64,000 bases of DNA from Eupeodes corollae (lineage: Eukaryota > Arthropoda > Insecta > Diptera > Syrphidae): NCBI RefSeq assembly GCF_945859685.1, contig NC_079147.1:178481174-178545173 (forward strand). The letters run 5' to 3'. The notes beneath the pieces were generated by a model, which made no database searches, was not told where the DNA came from, and saw only the letters and a program-made list of their open reading frames with translations. A program made the translations under genes and the position numbers. Shown in pieces: positions 22,666-32,850 of the stretch (position 1 is the first letter of the stretch; each line of letters opens with the position of its first letter).

Positions 22666-25519
22666 TCAGGAATACATTAAAAAGTTAGCTAGGTATCCCC
22701 TCTTCATACAAAAAAGTGTGTCATTTCCTTTATATCTCAATACATATAATATGATAAGAGCTCTTTGTGTCAAATCTCTAAAGCTTAACTTAGATAAAAT
22801 TTAATTATAAATGTTGTGTCTTGTGTATACAATTTTGTTCCCCCCATCTACGAGTATAAATGTCTACAACCGACAATATATATACAAACAAAATAAAAAC
22901 AAAAAAGTTTGCTATGATTTGCATACTAATCATGCCCTGATGGCCTTGATCTCTCGCACAAATCCATCTTTCTCTCTCTGTCTCTTCGTTATAAGGATCA
23001 AAAAGTCATTGTGACAACATACAGCAATATAAAGAAGAGTCCTTCCTACATATGGTAGTATGTTGTATGTTGTATGAGTACAGGGTACTCGTTCATCTTT
23101 ATCCCCATTCTCAGAGTATTAAACAAAAAGCAACACAAAAAAATACAAATTGACTCCAAACATATTTTCAATTACAATCCAAAGTTATATTTATAGTACC
23201 AAAGCTGTACACATACATGCACTTGTATCTTTTTTCTTCTCTCAGTTATAAAGATAAACAGAGGAAGAAAAAAAAAGGAATAAATACAAACATTATGTAC
23301 ATATGCACAAGCATATTGAGCAATATAGCAACAAACAAGGATCCTTCGTCCTGATTACTAAGCTTAACATGAATAATATCAGTTCCACAGAGGAATTCCC
23401 TCGTTTTTTTTCTTCCTACTTCCTTCGTCGTTTTTATTTTATTTTCTTTATTTTCTGTTGCCAAAATCTAATGACAACGCAGAAGGACTCATATTTCATA
23501 TATAATCTATTTAAGAACATACACATAATATTATTATCATTTTTTTTATTTTGGTTTCCGACTTCAATCCCAAACCAACCAACCACCGCCATGTGTTATC
23601 CTCTTAGCAGAATACACCAAGGGGACATACATACATATGTCAAAAGTCACAAAAGGAACATAACATCAAGTACTGAAAGTTTCTTCAAGACCAGAAATAA
23701 AAAATAAAACGAGGTGGTTTTATGAATTTTAAAAAATATAATTCAAGACAGTTTATTTTTAGAGTGTTGGAGTCAGGAATTCGTCAAGGCAAAGCAACGC
23801 GAGGATCCGAATTAGTTCCAGGACGACATAAAAAACCTTCTCTATTTTTTCAGGCCAACAAACACGAATGAGGTTAATTCGTTTTTCATGAGAGCCCTCC
23901 CCCAAACCATCACCCCTCCTCTCAAAAGAGTTATAAGCCCTGCATGCAAAAATTTGTCAGAAACGTCTGACTTCTATAAAACGATACTCATAGTCGCATT
24001 TCCTTAAATGGTGACGATGATGATGACGTTGTGAGTCGGTTCCGAGTCCTTTTCAATGTGCCACCCTCTTTAAGTTGATTGATATGCGATATGAAGAAAC
24101 AGGCTTGAGTCTTACTTCTTATACTGTTTTGCCGTCTCACCATAGCTTCATCATCGTCGTCATCATCATATTAGGTATATTATATATAAATTTCATTATT
24201 GTATTCGAGCCTTTATGAGAAATGCGAAATCTGTTGCTGACAGATAAGGAATTTCATATAAAATAAACCTTTTGTTGTGTTGCCAACCCAACATCAGTCA
24301 GAGTATATTGTACATGTGAAGTGAATAAGGCAAAAGCCTGCACCCACCGCTATCACCCACTGACTCTCACTTTTGTGATGGAAAATAGAAAAGATGTACG
24401 AGTTGGAGGGGGAAAAACAGAAGCTGAGAGGTTGAGAGAGTAGGTAAGACTTTTCCATTAACCTAAGCAAAACATAAGGCAAATGTCTTGTTAACCAAAT
24501 TTAAGCCCAAAAACAACAACTTCAAAAGGTTTTAGGGCATATGAGAATGGTCAGGTCAGTCCTACAATCCACCCGAGGATTCTCTCCGTCCCCTTGTGGG
24601 ATGGCAGACTATTATTGACCACGACCGAGCCAAGAAAAATAAACAAACAAAAAAACACTCTTTCGCAATATTGATGGTAGGTAGATATTGGTCAGAGTTG
24701 TCGAATCCATCTTTTAAGGGAGCTCTGAATTGAATCAGCTTATGGCAAACTTCGATAAGACACAGGATATCACCTTTTATATGGCACTAGTATATACGGA
24801 CGAAAGGTAGACGTAGAATTACAAGGTTATTTGTGTGGTGGCAAAGTTGATGGTTCACGCACCCTCTTTTCCTCCACTCTTCATCTTTTTCATCTTTTCG
24901 TCTTTCACTTCTTTACACAAGTGTTTGAGTTTGCTGTTTTCTGTATGTTTAGTATACGGAAATACCCCTTTTACAAACATCAATCCAAAAACCAGCAAGA
25001 GAAATAAACTGCTGCTAAGACTTGGATTGGAGGGTTTTTGTTTTTATGTATGTATGTATGTATGGACATGGCTAGAGCATTTAATGTAGATATGTTGAAA
25101 AAGAACTAAAGGGTTGGCAAAGGGATAAACGAGTATCATTCCATATGATTTGATCGTCCTATAAATGCATTAAATCTTGCTGATTATAGAATCAAATTAT
25201 TGAAACACCCTATCAAGACGAGACTTCTGGTTTTTATAGGTATGTTGGTAAAAATTGTTGATGGGAGTTTTTGTGTTTCGATACGTTTTTTTGAAATTAC
25301 CTAAATAAATATCGACTTCGAGGTATAGGTGTATCAACGAACGGCTAAATTTAGCAACAATATCATAATAGGCACCCACCCCAGCAGAAAAGAAGTATTA
25401 CAAAACCAAGAATAATTTATTCGAGCTCTTTAAAAAGCATACGAGCTGTGCCCAAGAAATGCTAAGATAGGAAGGGAAGACATCTTGAATGAAATACTCG
25501 GGAAAAACAGCCTGCATGT
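22666..25519. other. No gene or element recognised
   Basis: About 2.9 kb of AT-rich sequence. Minor features: ATG/GAT trinucleotide runs near 24009-24025 and 24148-24172, and a TATG tetramer run at about 25047-25063. ORFs such as 23303-23707 (134 codons, hydrophobic and Phe-rich) and 24835-25089 have low complexity and no known domain; I treat them as chance. Confidence 0.45.
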
Positions 25520-25825
25520 TACAAATTCCGTTTGCGGATTCAGACTCATCGATTTTTCTGCTGCGCCATTGTAGCCAGTACTTGGAGTTCTCCAGATCAA
25601 TCTTACGTCAACCAAATTAACCACATTATAATCGATACTTTCTATAGACTCTGTCCAGCACCGTGGATTTCCAAATTTTCCCGAGGAGCTTACATCGACG
25701 CGGACTACAACATCTTTGTAGCCAAGATCTAGCACTTCGGGGTTTCAGACCTAAAACAAAACTGGGAGATGCTGGAAGAAGATACATTGTTGAACAGCTT
25801 ACTGCAAGAGATTGCTAAATAATTC
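25520..25825 (+). mobile_element. Endonuclease C-terminal scrap of another LINE
   Basis: The frame at 25532-25732 ends with ASTWSSPDQSYVNQINHIII followed by FSRGAYIDADYNIFVAKI. This matches the end of the endonuclease of the LINE-B/LINE-C type (TWxSPD...NQIDHI, then RGADIDSDH...AKI). The key SDH triad has become ADY. It abuts LINE-F, whose coding starts near 25826 in a different style, so the join is a chimera between two families or an insertion into an older scrap. Confidence 0.55.
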
Positions 25826-27787
25826 TCCAAATAGGTGAATAACAGAACAAACTGGAACGAATTCAGAGACAAACTTAAAAATTTTATAAACCTAAGATCC
25901 CCTATGCAAACAATTGAACAAATTGATCATGAAGTAGAACAATTTATTGCTGATGTGCAGCAGGCTGCAGAAGAAATTACTCCAACTATTTCGAATGCGA
26001 GAGAAAAAGAAATAAAATATCCTATCGAAATAAAGGAGTTGATATCGGAAAAAAGAAGAGCTAGAAAAAAATGACAATCCACGAGATTCCCAGATGATAA
26101 GGTAGTTTTTAACCGGCTTAACAACGAATTAAAAAAAAGAATCTGTGAGTTTAAAAATGATTCACTAAGTAGATTCCTGAAAAGTCTGACGACGGATGCT
26201 TCTACAGAATACTCCTTACGGAAAGCAGCTAAGCGCCTAAAAAGACCTCAGACACAAAACCCGCCGATAAAATCTCAAGATGGTAAATGGATCAGAATCC
26301 CGAAACAAAAGGCTGATCTCTTCGCTGAACATCTCGCGAATGTTTTCAAGCCATTCCCAGCAAGCACAGCTACAGACAGAAACGACGAATGTGAAATACC
26401 TTTTGTCACGCTCAAAGAAGTAAGAAGCATGTGTCAACATAAGTTGTCAAACAAAAAATCACCAGGGTACTATCTTATAACTGCTCAGGTTCTGAAAGAA
26501 ATGCCTCTTATAGCCTTCAAGAAACTCCAATTTATAATAAACGCATGGCTTAAACTAAGATATGTGCCACATCATTGGAAAATTGCGGAAGTCATTGTCA
26601 TACCTAAACAAGTTAAGCCACCGACAGAAGTTACATCTTACAGACCAATATCGCTTATACCAATCATGGCAAAAGTTTTTGAAAAACTGATACTGAAAAG
26701 GCTTAGCAAAATAATTGAAGAAAGAAGACTAATTCCGAGCCATCAGTTTGGATTTAGAAATAAACATTCCACGATAGACCAAGTGCATCGAATTACGGAT
26801 GTTGTGGAAAAGGCACTTGAAGAAAAACAAGTATGCTCGTCTGTATTCTTAGATGTTGCTCAAGCTTTTGACAAGGTTTGGCACTTGGGACTTGAGTACA
26901 AACTTCATAGGGACTTCCCCAGGCAGTACTACGAAATACTGAAATCCTACGTTACGAACCGACTTTTTAGAGTACGGTACGACCAAAATTACTCGGAACT
27001 TATGAAAATTGAAGCCGGTGTAACACAAGGAAGTGTCCTAGGACCAACCCTATATCTGTTATATACAAGGGATATTCCAGTGGACATCAACGCTATCATG
27101 GCCACCTTTGCTGATGATACTGCAATATTGGTGCCAGATATATCCGTTACGAAGGCTACACAAAAATTGCAAAATGCAGTCGATAAAGTTAGTGATTGGA
27201 CGCACAAATGGCGTATCAAATTAAACGAAACAAAATCGACGCATATAAACTTTACAAACAAAAACATAAACAATGTTAAAATTTTTATAAACAGTACAGA
27301 AGTACCTTACTCCAATACCGCCAAATACCTTGGAATGAATTTGGATGCAAAGCTTAAATGGAAAGAACACATCAAAAAGAAAAGAGAAGAACTAAACTTG
27401 AAGTACAGAAAAATGTACTGGTTAATAGGAAAGAACTCTAACCTATCTATCCAGAACAAACTAATGTTATATAAGCAAGTATTGAAACCCGTTTGGACAT
27501 ATGGCATCCAACTATGGGGCTGTACAAAGAAAACAAATGCTGAACCCATTCAAAAATTCCAAAGCAAGGTCCTTCGTGGAATAATAAATGCCCCTTGGTA
27601 TATAAGAAATAGCGATCTACATCGTGACCTTCAAATTGAAATGGTTACAGAAGTGGTTAAGAAACACGCTGTATCACACAATCAGCGACTGCAAAGTCAT
27701 ACTAACTCTGAAATGGAGACCGTATTGAATGTACGAGACAATGTTCGGAGATTAAGAAGAACCAAGCCTCATGAGCTGATGGGCTAA
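25826..27787 (+). pseudogene. LINE-F (Jockey clade) reverse transcriptase ORF
   Basis: A single frame with one in-frame stop at 26072 (TGA, in a context where Trp is usual). It lacks an endonuclease. Order: linker NRTNWNEFRDKLKNF; VNELISEKRRARKK-type basic segment; KQKADLFAEHLANVF; RT start LSNKKSPGYYLI; HWKIAEVIVIPK; SYRPISLIPIMAKVFEKLI; HQFGFRNKHSTIDQVHR; motif A SVFLDVAQAFDKVWH; motif B GVTQGSVLGPTLYLLY; motif C ATFADDTAIL; KLNETKSTHINF; YLGMNLDAKLKWKEHI; NAPWYIRNSDLHRDL near the C-terminus. All RT catalytic Asp residues are present. The open part from 26429 is 452 codons. Endonuclease loss and the stop make it non-autonomous. The 3' end follows at 28000. Confidence 0.85.
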
Positions 27788-28000
27788 AAGCTACATGAAA
27801 ATGTTATAACCTTAAACTTCCCCCAATGCGATTTAAAAATTAAGAAATAAAAATCATTTGTCGATCTTTCATAGATTGGTCCTGATTCACCGGTGGTTTT
27901 AGTGCGGTAAGAGTCCCACACTACTCGGTACCGATTTTTACCGAGTGTCTTTTGAAGATTTCCATCGGATAAAAAAAAAAACAAAAAAAAAAAATAGGTG
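27788..28000 (+). other. LINE-F 3' untranslated region and poly-A tail
   Basis: About 170 bases of untranslated sequence after the stop of the LINE-F ORF, ending in an A-rich tail (27970-28000) broken by a C. The tail marks the 3' end of the insertion. I could not identify a matching TSD because the 5' side is an older chimera. Confidence 0.7.
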
Positions 28001-28879
28001 ACAGGATGCAAAAATCAAGAAATACACCTGAAACACCGATAACTCCGTTAAAACATCACAATCGAAAGTTTTCTACCTAGACTCCGCTGTAAATGAAGAA
28101 AACAACATCAGGCTGATATCAACCTAACCGCTGCATTTCACTGTCGGTCTTTGTTACCCAGAAAAGTTCACTTTTTAGGTAATTATTCACATATTTTGTT
28201 CCAGTAAGTTTAAATAAAAGAAGCATTAAGGCAATTAACCAAACCAAACCATAGAATATCGCATTAAAAATCGCGAACTCAATTTTCGTTTTTGGCATTC
28301 TAATAGTTGATACATACTTATATTAACAATAATAATGGAAAGCTCATAGGTGACAGATGGTACCTAAATTCTAAGACTTATTTACATATTTTAAAAATGT
28401 TCACAAACTGAAAACTCATTTCTAAAGTAGTTCTTCTTCCTCAGATCAAAAAATAGTTTTCGATAAATACTTCTGGACGAAATAATGCGACGATTTCAAT
28501 CCCTCCGGCTTATCAATTCATCGTGAGATTGCAAAATTGTGCATCTCTGCTAGATAGGGATGTAACCCTTGTCAAAATAGATCTTGAGGAAATTTGTTTC
28601 GAAATTTTGATCAGATCGCTACGCATTACGTTGGTTATATGTATATGTATCTGCGTTTGCCTTAAGTTTTTTTTCAAAAATATTTGTGGGAGGCCAGTTT
28701 GGCGTGTTTGTTAGCAGTCCGAAAATACGTTTCAAAAAATTAATCTGAACACTCCCAGTTTTTCCAATTTATCGTATAAAATTCATTGGGATAGCGTTAA
28801 ATACTTTAAATTTTTAAACTGAATCAACGAAATTGTTATTAAAAAAAATTAGACCACATGCTATTTAAAGCCTCTTTCC
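28001..28879. other. No feature recognised
   Basis: AT-rich stretch with no recognisable coding or repeat signal. A 63-codon frame at 28523-28714 is not supported. Confidence 0.4.
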
Positions 28880-29480
28880 CCGCTTTTTTTCTTAACATGT
28901 GCATGTAAGATTTAGGATAGATACGCTAATAAATATCCGAGGTATACAAATTCGTCAACTAATTCAATATCACCATCCACGATGGTAAGCAATTGGAAAC
29001 ACATAATTTTTATTTTAAGTGTTAATTTGTTGATCCCACGTACGACACCATTGTTAAAGCTTGTTAATTTGTAGCTGTAGAGTGAGTGTCCTATCTGACA
29101 AGATAACTTAATCTAAAACTACATTTTGACAATTTCGTCACCGATTCTTATTCCTTCTATGATGTTTTTGTAGAAGTCATTTATAAACAGGGAAAAAAGC
29201 AAAGGCCCCAAGACCCAGGACCTTGGGAATCTCATGTTTTTGGACCGTTATGAACAACTGCTCTATTGTCCTCAAGCATCTTCTCGTAAGACCTTATGAA
29301 TTTGACCAACGAACAAAGCATATTAAAATTTGTCCTTGTTGATAAAACACCTGGCCAATATTAATTTCGCTCCACCCAATTTAAAGTCGTACGTAAAGAA
29401 TTTGTGGCAACAGTTTTCTTAGAGATTTTCACACAGCAATGTTCCTATAGTTCTTTTAGCTGACCACGATAACTTTTTTC
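28880..29480 (-). mobile_element. Decayed LINE, RT motif B to post-palm
   Basis: On the minus strand, 29225-29150 reads VLGPLLFSLFINDFYKNI (RT motif B region) and then IRIGDEI. A later piece near 29050-28930 reads INKLTLKIKIMCF and then IELVDEFVYLGYLL (post-palm motif). A degraded region to about 29480 resembles the RT segment between motifs A and B. Several frameshifts. The minus-strand RT start at 32370-32585 could be the same copy, split by the mariner and TIR-repeat insertions between them. Confidence 0.6.
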
Positions 29481-29559
29481 AAAAATAACCGACAGTACCT
29501 ACAATTTTCAGAAATTTAGAGCACCTACAATTGTAGGGAACTGATTTTAAATACTTTTA

Positions 29560-31127
29560 AAAGGTGATTTTTAGCAATTATCTTTTTGGTAACACTGGTT
29601 AAAATAGCTGGTTAAAATAGCTGAGTAGTACCCGTGGCATGATGGTAAGTGCGTTGGACTGTCATGCAAGGGGTCTTGGGTTCAATCCCTGCCTGTGCCA
29701 CCTTAATTTAAAAAATTAATTTTCGCGGGTACTGCCTCTTGCGAGGAATTGACAATTCCTTCAAGAGTAATTCTTGTCATGAAAAAGTGCTTTCTCAAAT
29801 TAGCCGTTCGGATTCGGCCTTAAATTGTAGGTCCCTTCCATTCCTGACAACAGTACTCGCACACAGGAATGGTTGAGAGTTGTAAGTCACTAGGCCCTGG
29901 TTCACAACGGACTGTTGCGCCACCCCATTTGATTTGATTTTTTTGGTTAAAATAGCTGACGCACGTTTCGTGTTTTGTTTCACTGTCTAACATCTTCAGT
30001 TTGGTCTATAATTTAACCATAATTCGTCTTACAAACGATCAACGCTTGCACATTATTGAATTTTATTATCAAATGCGTGCTCTGTTAAGAAAGTTCATAG
30101 CGCGCTTCATCTATTTTATGGTCAGTTTAATCAATCCACTGAAGCGGCTTTTCGAGCTATTGTGACTAAATTTCGCACAAAATTTACGTTGTTGAACATT
30201 AAACCACCAACAAGCTTACGCAGAGTACGAACTGAAGAAAATATCGCTGCCATCGGCCAGTGTTAATGATGACTATCAGTGATCGATTCGTCGACGTTCG
30301 CAGCAATTGGTCCTCTGTTACTCAACAACGTGGAAAGTTTTGCCAAAGGATTTAAGTGTAATGCCTTTCAAATTACAGCTGGTGCAAAATTGAAGCCAAA
30401 CGACCTGCTAAAGTGGTTGGCGCAAAAGTCTATTGAGAACTAGAGCGTAGTGACTGTTGTCAGAAATGGAGCTGGATGGAGGAATGGGCTCTTGGAAAGT
30501 TGGCCGAGGATACACGTTTTTACCGAAAATTGTGGTCAGCGTCAAAGCTCATTTTTAGCTAATATGGTTAAGTAAGTTGGCAGAATTGTCGATTTTTGAG
30601 TGAATGTCAGCCGGAAGCATCGCAAGAGCTACCAATGTATCCAGAAAAAGCCACGGTTTGGATGCGGTTTATATGGGCTGGTGGCATCATTGAACCGTAC
30701 TTCTTCAAAGATGATGTGAATCGTAACGTAACTGTGAGGTGCGCGCTACCGTGAGATGATATCCAACTTTTTTTTTGCCCAAAGTGCAAGAGCATGACAT
30801 GGTTATGGTTTCAACATGACGGTGCCACATGCCACACAGCACGCGCTACAATGAACTTTTTGAGAGGATTTGGTGAACATTATATTTCACGTTATGGAAC
30901 AGTCAATTGGCCGCCGAGATCAGGGCCATGTTAAAGCTCATGTCAATACAGACAAGCTCCCTTCAATTGACGCATTACAAGACAACATTTATTTGTTAGA
31001 TACCGGCTGAAATGTTGGAAAGAGTATGCTAAAATTGGACTAGGCGGATAGACCATTTAAGGTGCAGTCAAGGTCTACTTTTGCATGAAATAATCTTTAA
31101 GCATTAAATTATATGGACCGTTCTATC
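29560..31127 (+). mobile_element. Mariner-type element interrupted by a SINE
   Basis: A Tc1/mariner-superfamily copy. AGGTGATTTTTAGC near 29562 matches the terminal repeat of the minus copy at 19860. After the SINE (29624-29944) the transposase starts near 30030: TNDQRLHIIEFYYQ (helix-turn-helix), HLFYGQFNQSTEAAFRAIV, PPTSLRRVRTEENIAA, RRRSQQLVLCYSTTW (second HTH), LVQNWKPNDL, GYIGSS/ALQELP-type segments in broken frames near 30610, IEPYFFKDDVNRNVTV, HDGATCHTARATM (second Asp) and RRDQG near 30910 where SCDLTP is lost. It ends near 31127 inside a T run, so the 3' TIR is missing. Many frameshifts; inactive. Confidence 0.8.
29624..29944 (+). mobile_element. tRNA-derived SINE with 14-bp TSDs
   Basis: A 321-bp SINE. 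The head has an RNA polymerase III box A (GTGGCATGATGG at about 29634-29645) and box B (GGTTCAATCCC near 29680-29690) in tRNA-like spacing, then a family body containing GGGTACTGCCTCTTGCGAGG and a terminal GATTT/ATTT repeat tail. Perfect 14-bp TSDs GGTTAAAATAGCTG lie at 29610-29623 and 29945-29958. The head is not a working tRNA gene: I see no cloverleaf acceptor pairing. Other copies: 35425-35590 (minus, truncated) and 51756-51791 plus 61788-62088 (split). Confidence 0.88.
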
Positions 31128-31157
31128 GATTTTTTTTTTTTAGTTTTATATGTTTTT

Positions 31158-32365
31158 AACTTCCCATAGGAAGTTATTGTAACAGGTCCGATTTGTCAAA
31201 TTGAACATTTTGACATTTCTCGAAGTTTAAAGGTTCCTAGCGTCGAAATAAAAGATTTTTAGAAAGATGTCAGTGCGTACGTGTGTACGTACGTTCGTGC
31301 AACGTTTTTTTCGTCTTCCATAGCTCTAGAACCAGACTCTAAATAAATTTTGTTGTACAAGTAAAAAGGCAGAAAGGGCTGTCAAGAAAATTGTGTGGGT
31401 GGTTTTTTTTACCATAGCAGTTTAAAAAAAAAATGAACATTTTGGTTAACCCTAAATGTCTTACGAACCAAAAATGCTAGAGACTTGAATTATATTGTAT
31501 ATAATATACTGTAACGTGATATGAAAGAATTATATTTTTTGAAAAAAATCCATTAAACTTTTTTTTTATAAATCAAAAAACTGAAAAAAAAATTTGTCAC
31601 CTCCAAATTTTTACGACTAAAATATGATTTCATCTCCAAAACAATTTTGTGCAACGAAGAATAATGTTTTTGACATTTAATAAAATTTTGAGAAAAATCG
31701 AATGGACAGTTTTTTTATTTATAAAAAATAAAAATCTAAAAAGAAACATTACTCAATGGTAAAAATTAAATATCGATTTAAATATCTTTTCAAAAACTTG
31801 AAATGTAGGCTTCAAACTTATTTTATCTTATAAGAAATATTGTTTCCATCAATCTGCAAAATGTTGAGAAAAATCCGATCGACAGTTTTTTTTACAAAAA
31901 ATTAAAAGCTAAAGAAAAAAATAATAAAAGTTGTTAAAAATTGATTTTCGACTAAAATATCTTTTCAAAATATTGGCTTCCAACTAATTTTTCTCATAAG
32001 AAATATTGTTTTGAACATTCCATACAATTTTGAGAAAAATCGAATTGACAGTTTTTTTACAAAAAATAAAAACCTAAAAAAATGTATAAAACTTGGTAAA
32101 AATTTACTTTCGACTCAAATAGCTTTTTAAAAATTAAAAATATTGGCTTCAAACTTATTTTATTTCTCAGAAAATATTGTTTTTGATATTCAGTATTTTT
32201 TATATAAAAATCCAACAGTCCGTTTTTTCATGAAAAATAAAATCTACAAAAAATAGTACGAAAATTTGGTAAAAATTGATACGAGTATATATATAGACAA
32301 ACTTTTAAGCAAGACAAATCGACAAACGGGATGGGAAGTTATCAGTGTGGGTCGCATCCCAGCCT
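31158..32365 (+). repeat. Non-coding TIR repeat element with internal tandem units
   Basis: Starts AACTTCCCATAGGAAGTT (itself a hairpin) and near the right end has ATGGGAAGTT at 32331-32340, the inverse complement of AACTTCCCAT. The similarity with 2083-2725 continues about 10 bases past this, so the true right border is uncertain. The left third includes GTGCGTACGTGTGTACGTAC. The middle is four AT-rich tandem units (see separate entry). No coding frame. It is most likely a MITE-like or satellite-forming dipteran repeat, and abuts the mariner end. Confidence 0.65.
31660..32290 (+). repeat. Tandem units of about 170 bp inside the TIR repeat
   Basis: The phrase GAGAAAAATC recurs at 31690, 31866 and 32032, with a degraded fourth unit near 32201, giving spacings of about 176, 166 and 169. 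Each unit continues with a GACAGTTTTTTT stretch, A-rich sequence, GGTAAAAATT and an ATATTGGCTTC/ACTTATTTT block. Confidence 0.65.
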
Positions 32366-32369
32366 CTTT

Positions 32370-32585
32370 TTTTTTTTGAATAGCTCTTTAGCTTCCTATA
32401 GCTTTTAAAAAAATCAGCCTTTATAATCTTTTGAAGAAACAAAGAATATATTCCAACAACTCGGGTGTTGCTTCTCTATAGAATTCTACTGGAATACCAT
32501 CGGCACCAAGAGCGTTGTTGCAATTTATTTTAACCAAAGAAGTTTATAATTCCATCATTGCTAATGGGGAATCTAATTCTGTTAT
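32370..32585 (-). mobile_element. Decayed LINE, start of RT domain
   Basis: The minus strand reads NALGADGIPVEFYREATPEL then LEYILCFF, the conserved opening of a LINE RT (KxxGxDGIPxEF). The type differs from LINE-A and LINE-B. It may be the 5' part of the decayed LINE at 28880-29480, with mariner, SINE and TIR repeat inserted between, because order and strand fit. Confidence 0.55.
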
Positions 32586-32619
32586 AATCATGTGAGGAAT
32601 GGAGGAACTAAACGAATTT

Positions 32620-32850
32620 CAAGTAGGACTTGATAACCAAAATAGAACGGTAAGGGAAATTCTTGGTGAGCGCCGCGCCGTAGGCTCATCAAGTGGGCTC
32701 CAAGAGCGTGCGATTTAACACCCTGGAATATTTTTTGTAGGGTTTTGTGAAGTCGCTTTTGGCGCGTTATTACTGACATACAGGCCAAAAGTGCCACATA
32801 CGGGAAAAACTGGTCGAAAATTGAGCATCTTGGTTTTATCCAGCCAGATT
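32620..32850 (+). mobile_element. Mariner-type transposase C-terminal fragment
   Basis: Plus-strand translation contains IKWAPRACDLTPWNIF (third acidic catalytic position, usually WPPRSCDLTPLD) and, in a shifted frame, VGFCEV and then YGKNWSKIEHL, matching the end of the same broad mariner group. It differs from the copies at 19.9 and 30 kb in sequence, so it is another family member. The minus-strand ORF at 32588-32797 is the shadow of this region. Confidence 0.5.

Noticed and set aside
23303..23707. 134-codon Phe-rich ORF as a membrane protein
   Set aside because: Composition follows the local T-rich DNA; the antisense frame at 23246-23464 is also open, so it is likely chance.
29625..29696. 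Possible tRNA gene (box A and box B)
   Set aside because: Followed by a SINE body with TSDs; acceptor-stem pairing is not evident, so it is the tRNA-derived SINE head.
32588..32797. Minus-strand 69-codon ORF
   Set aside because: Shadow of a plus-strand mariner C-terminal fragment.
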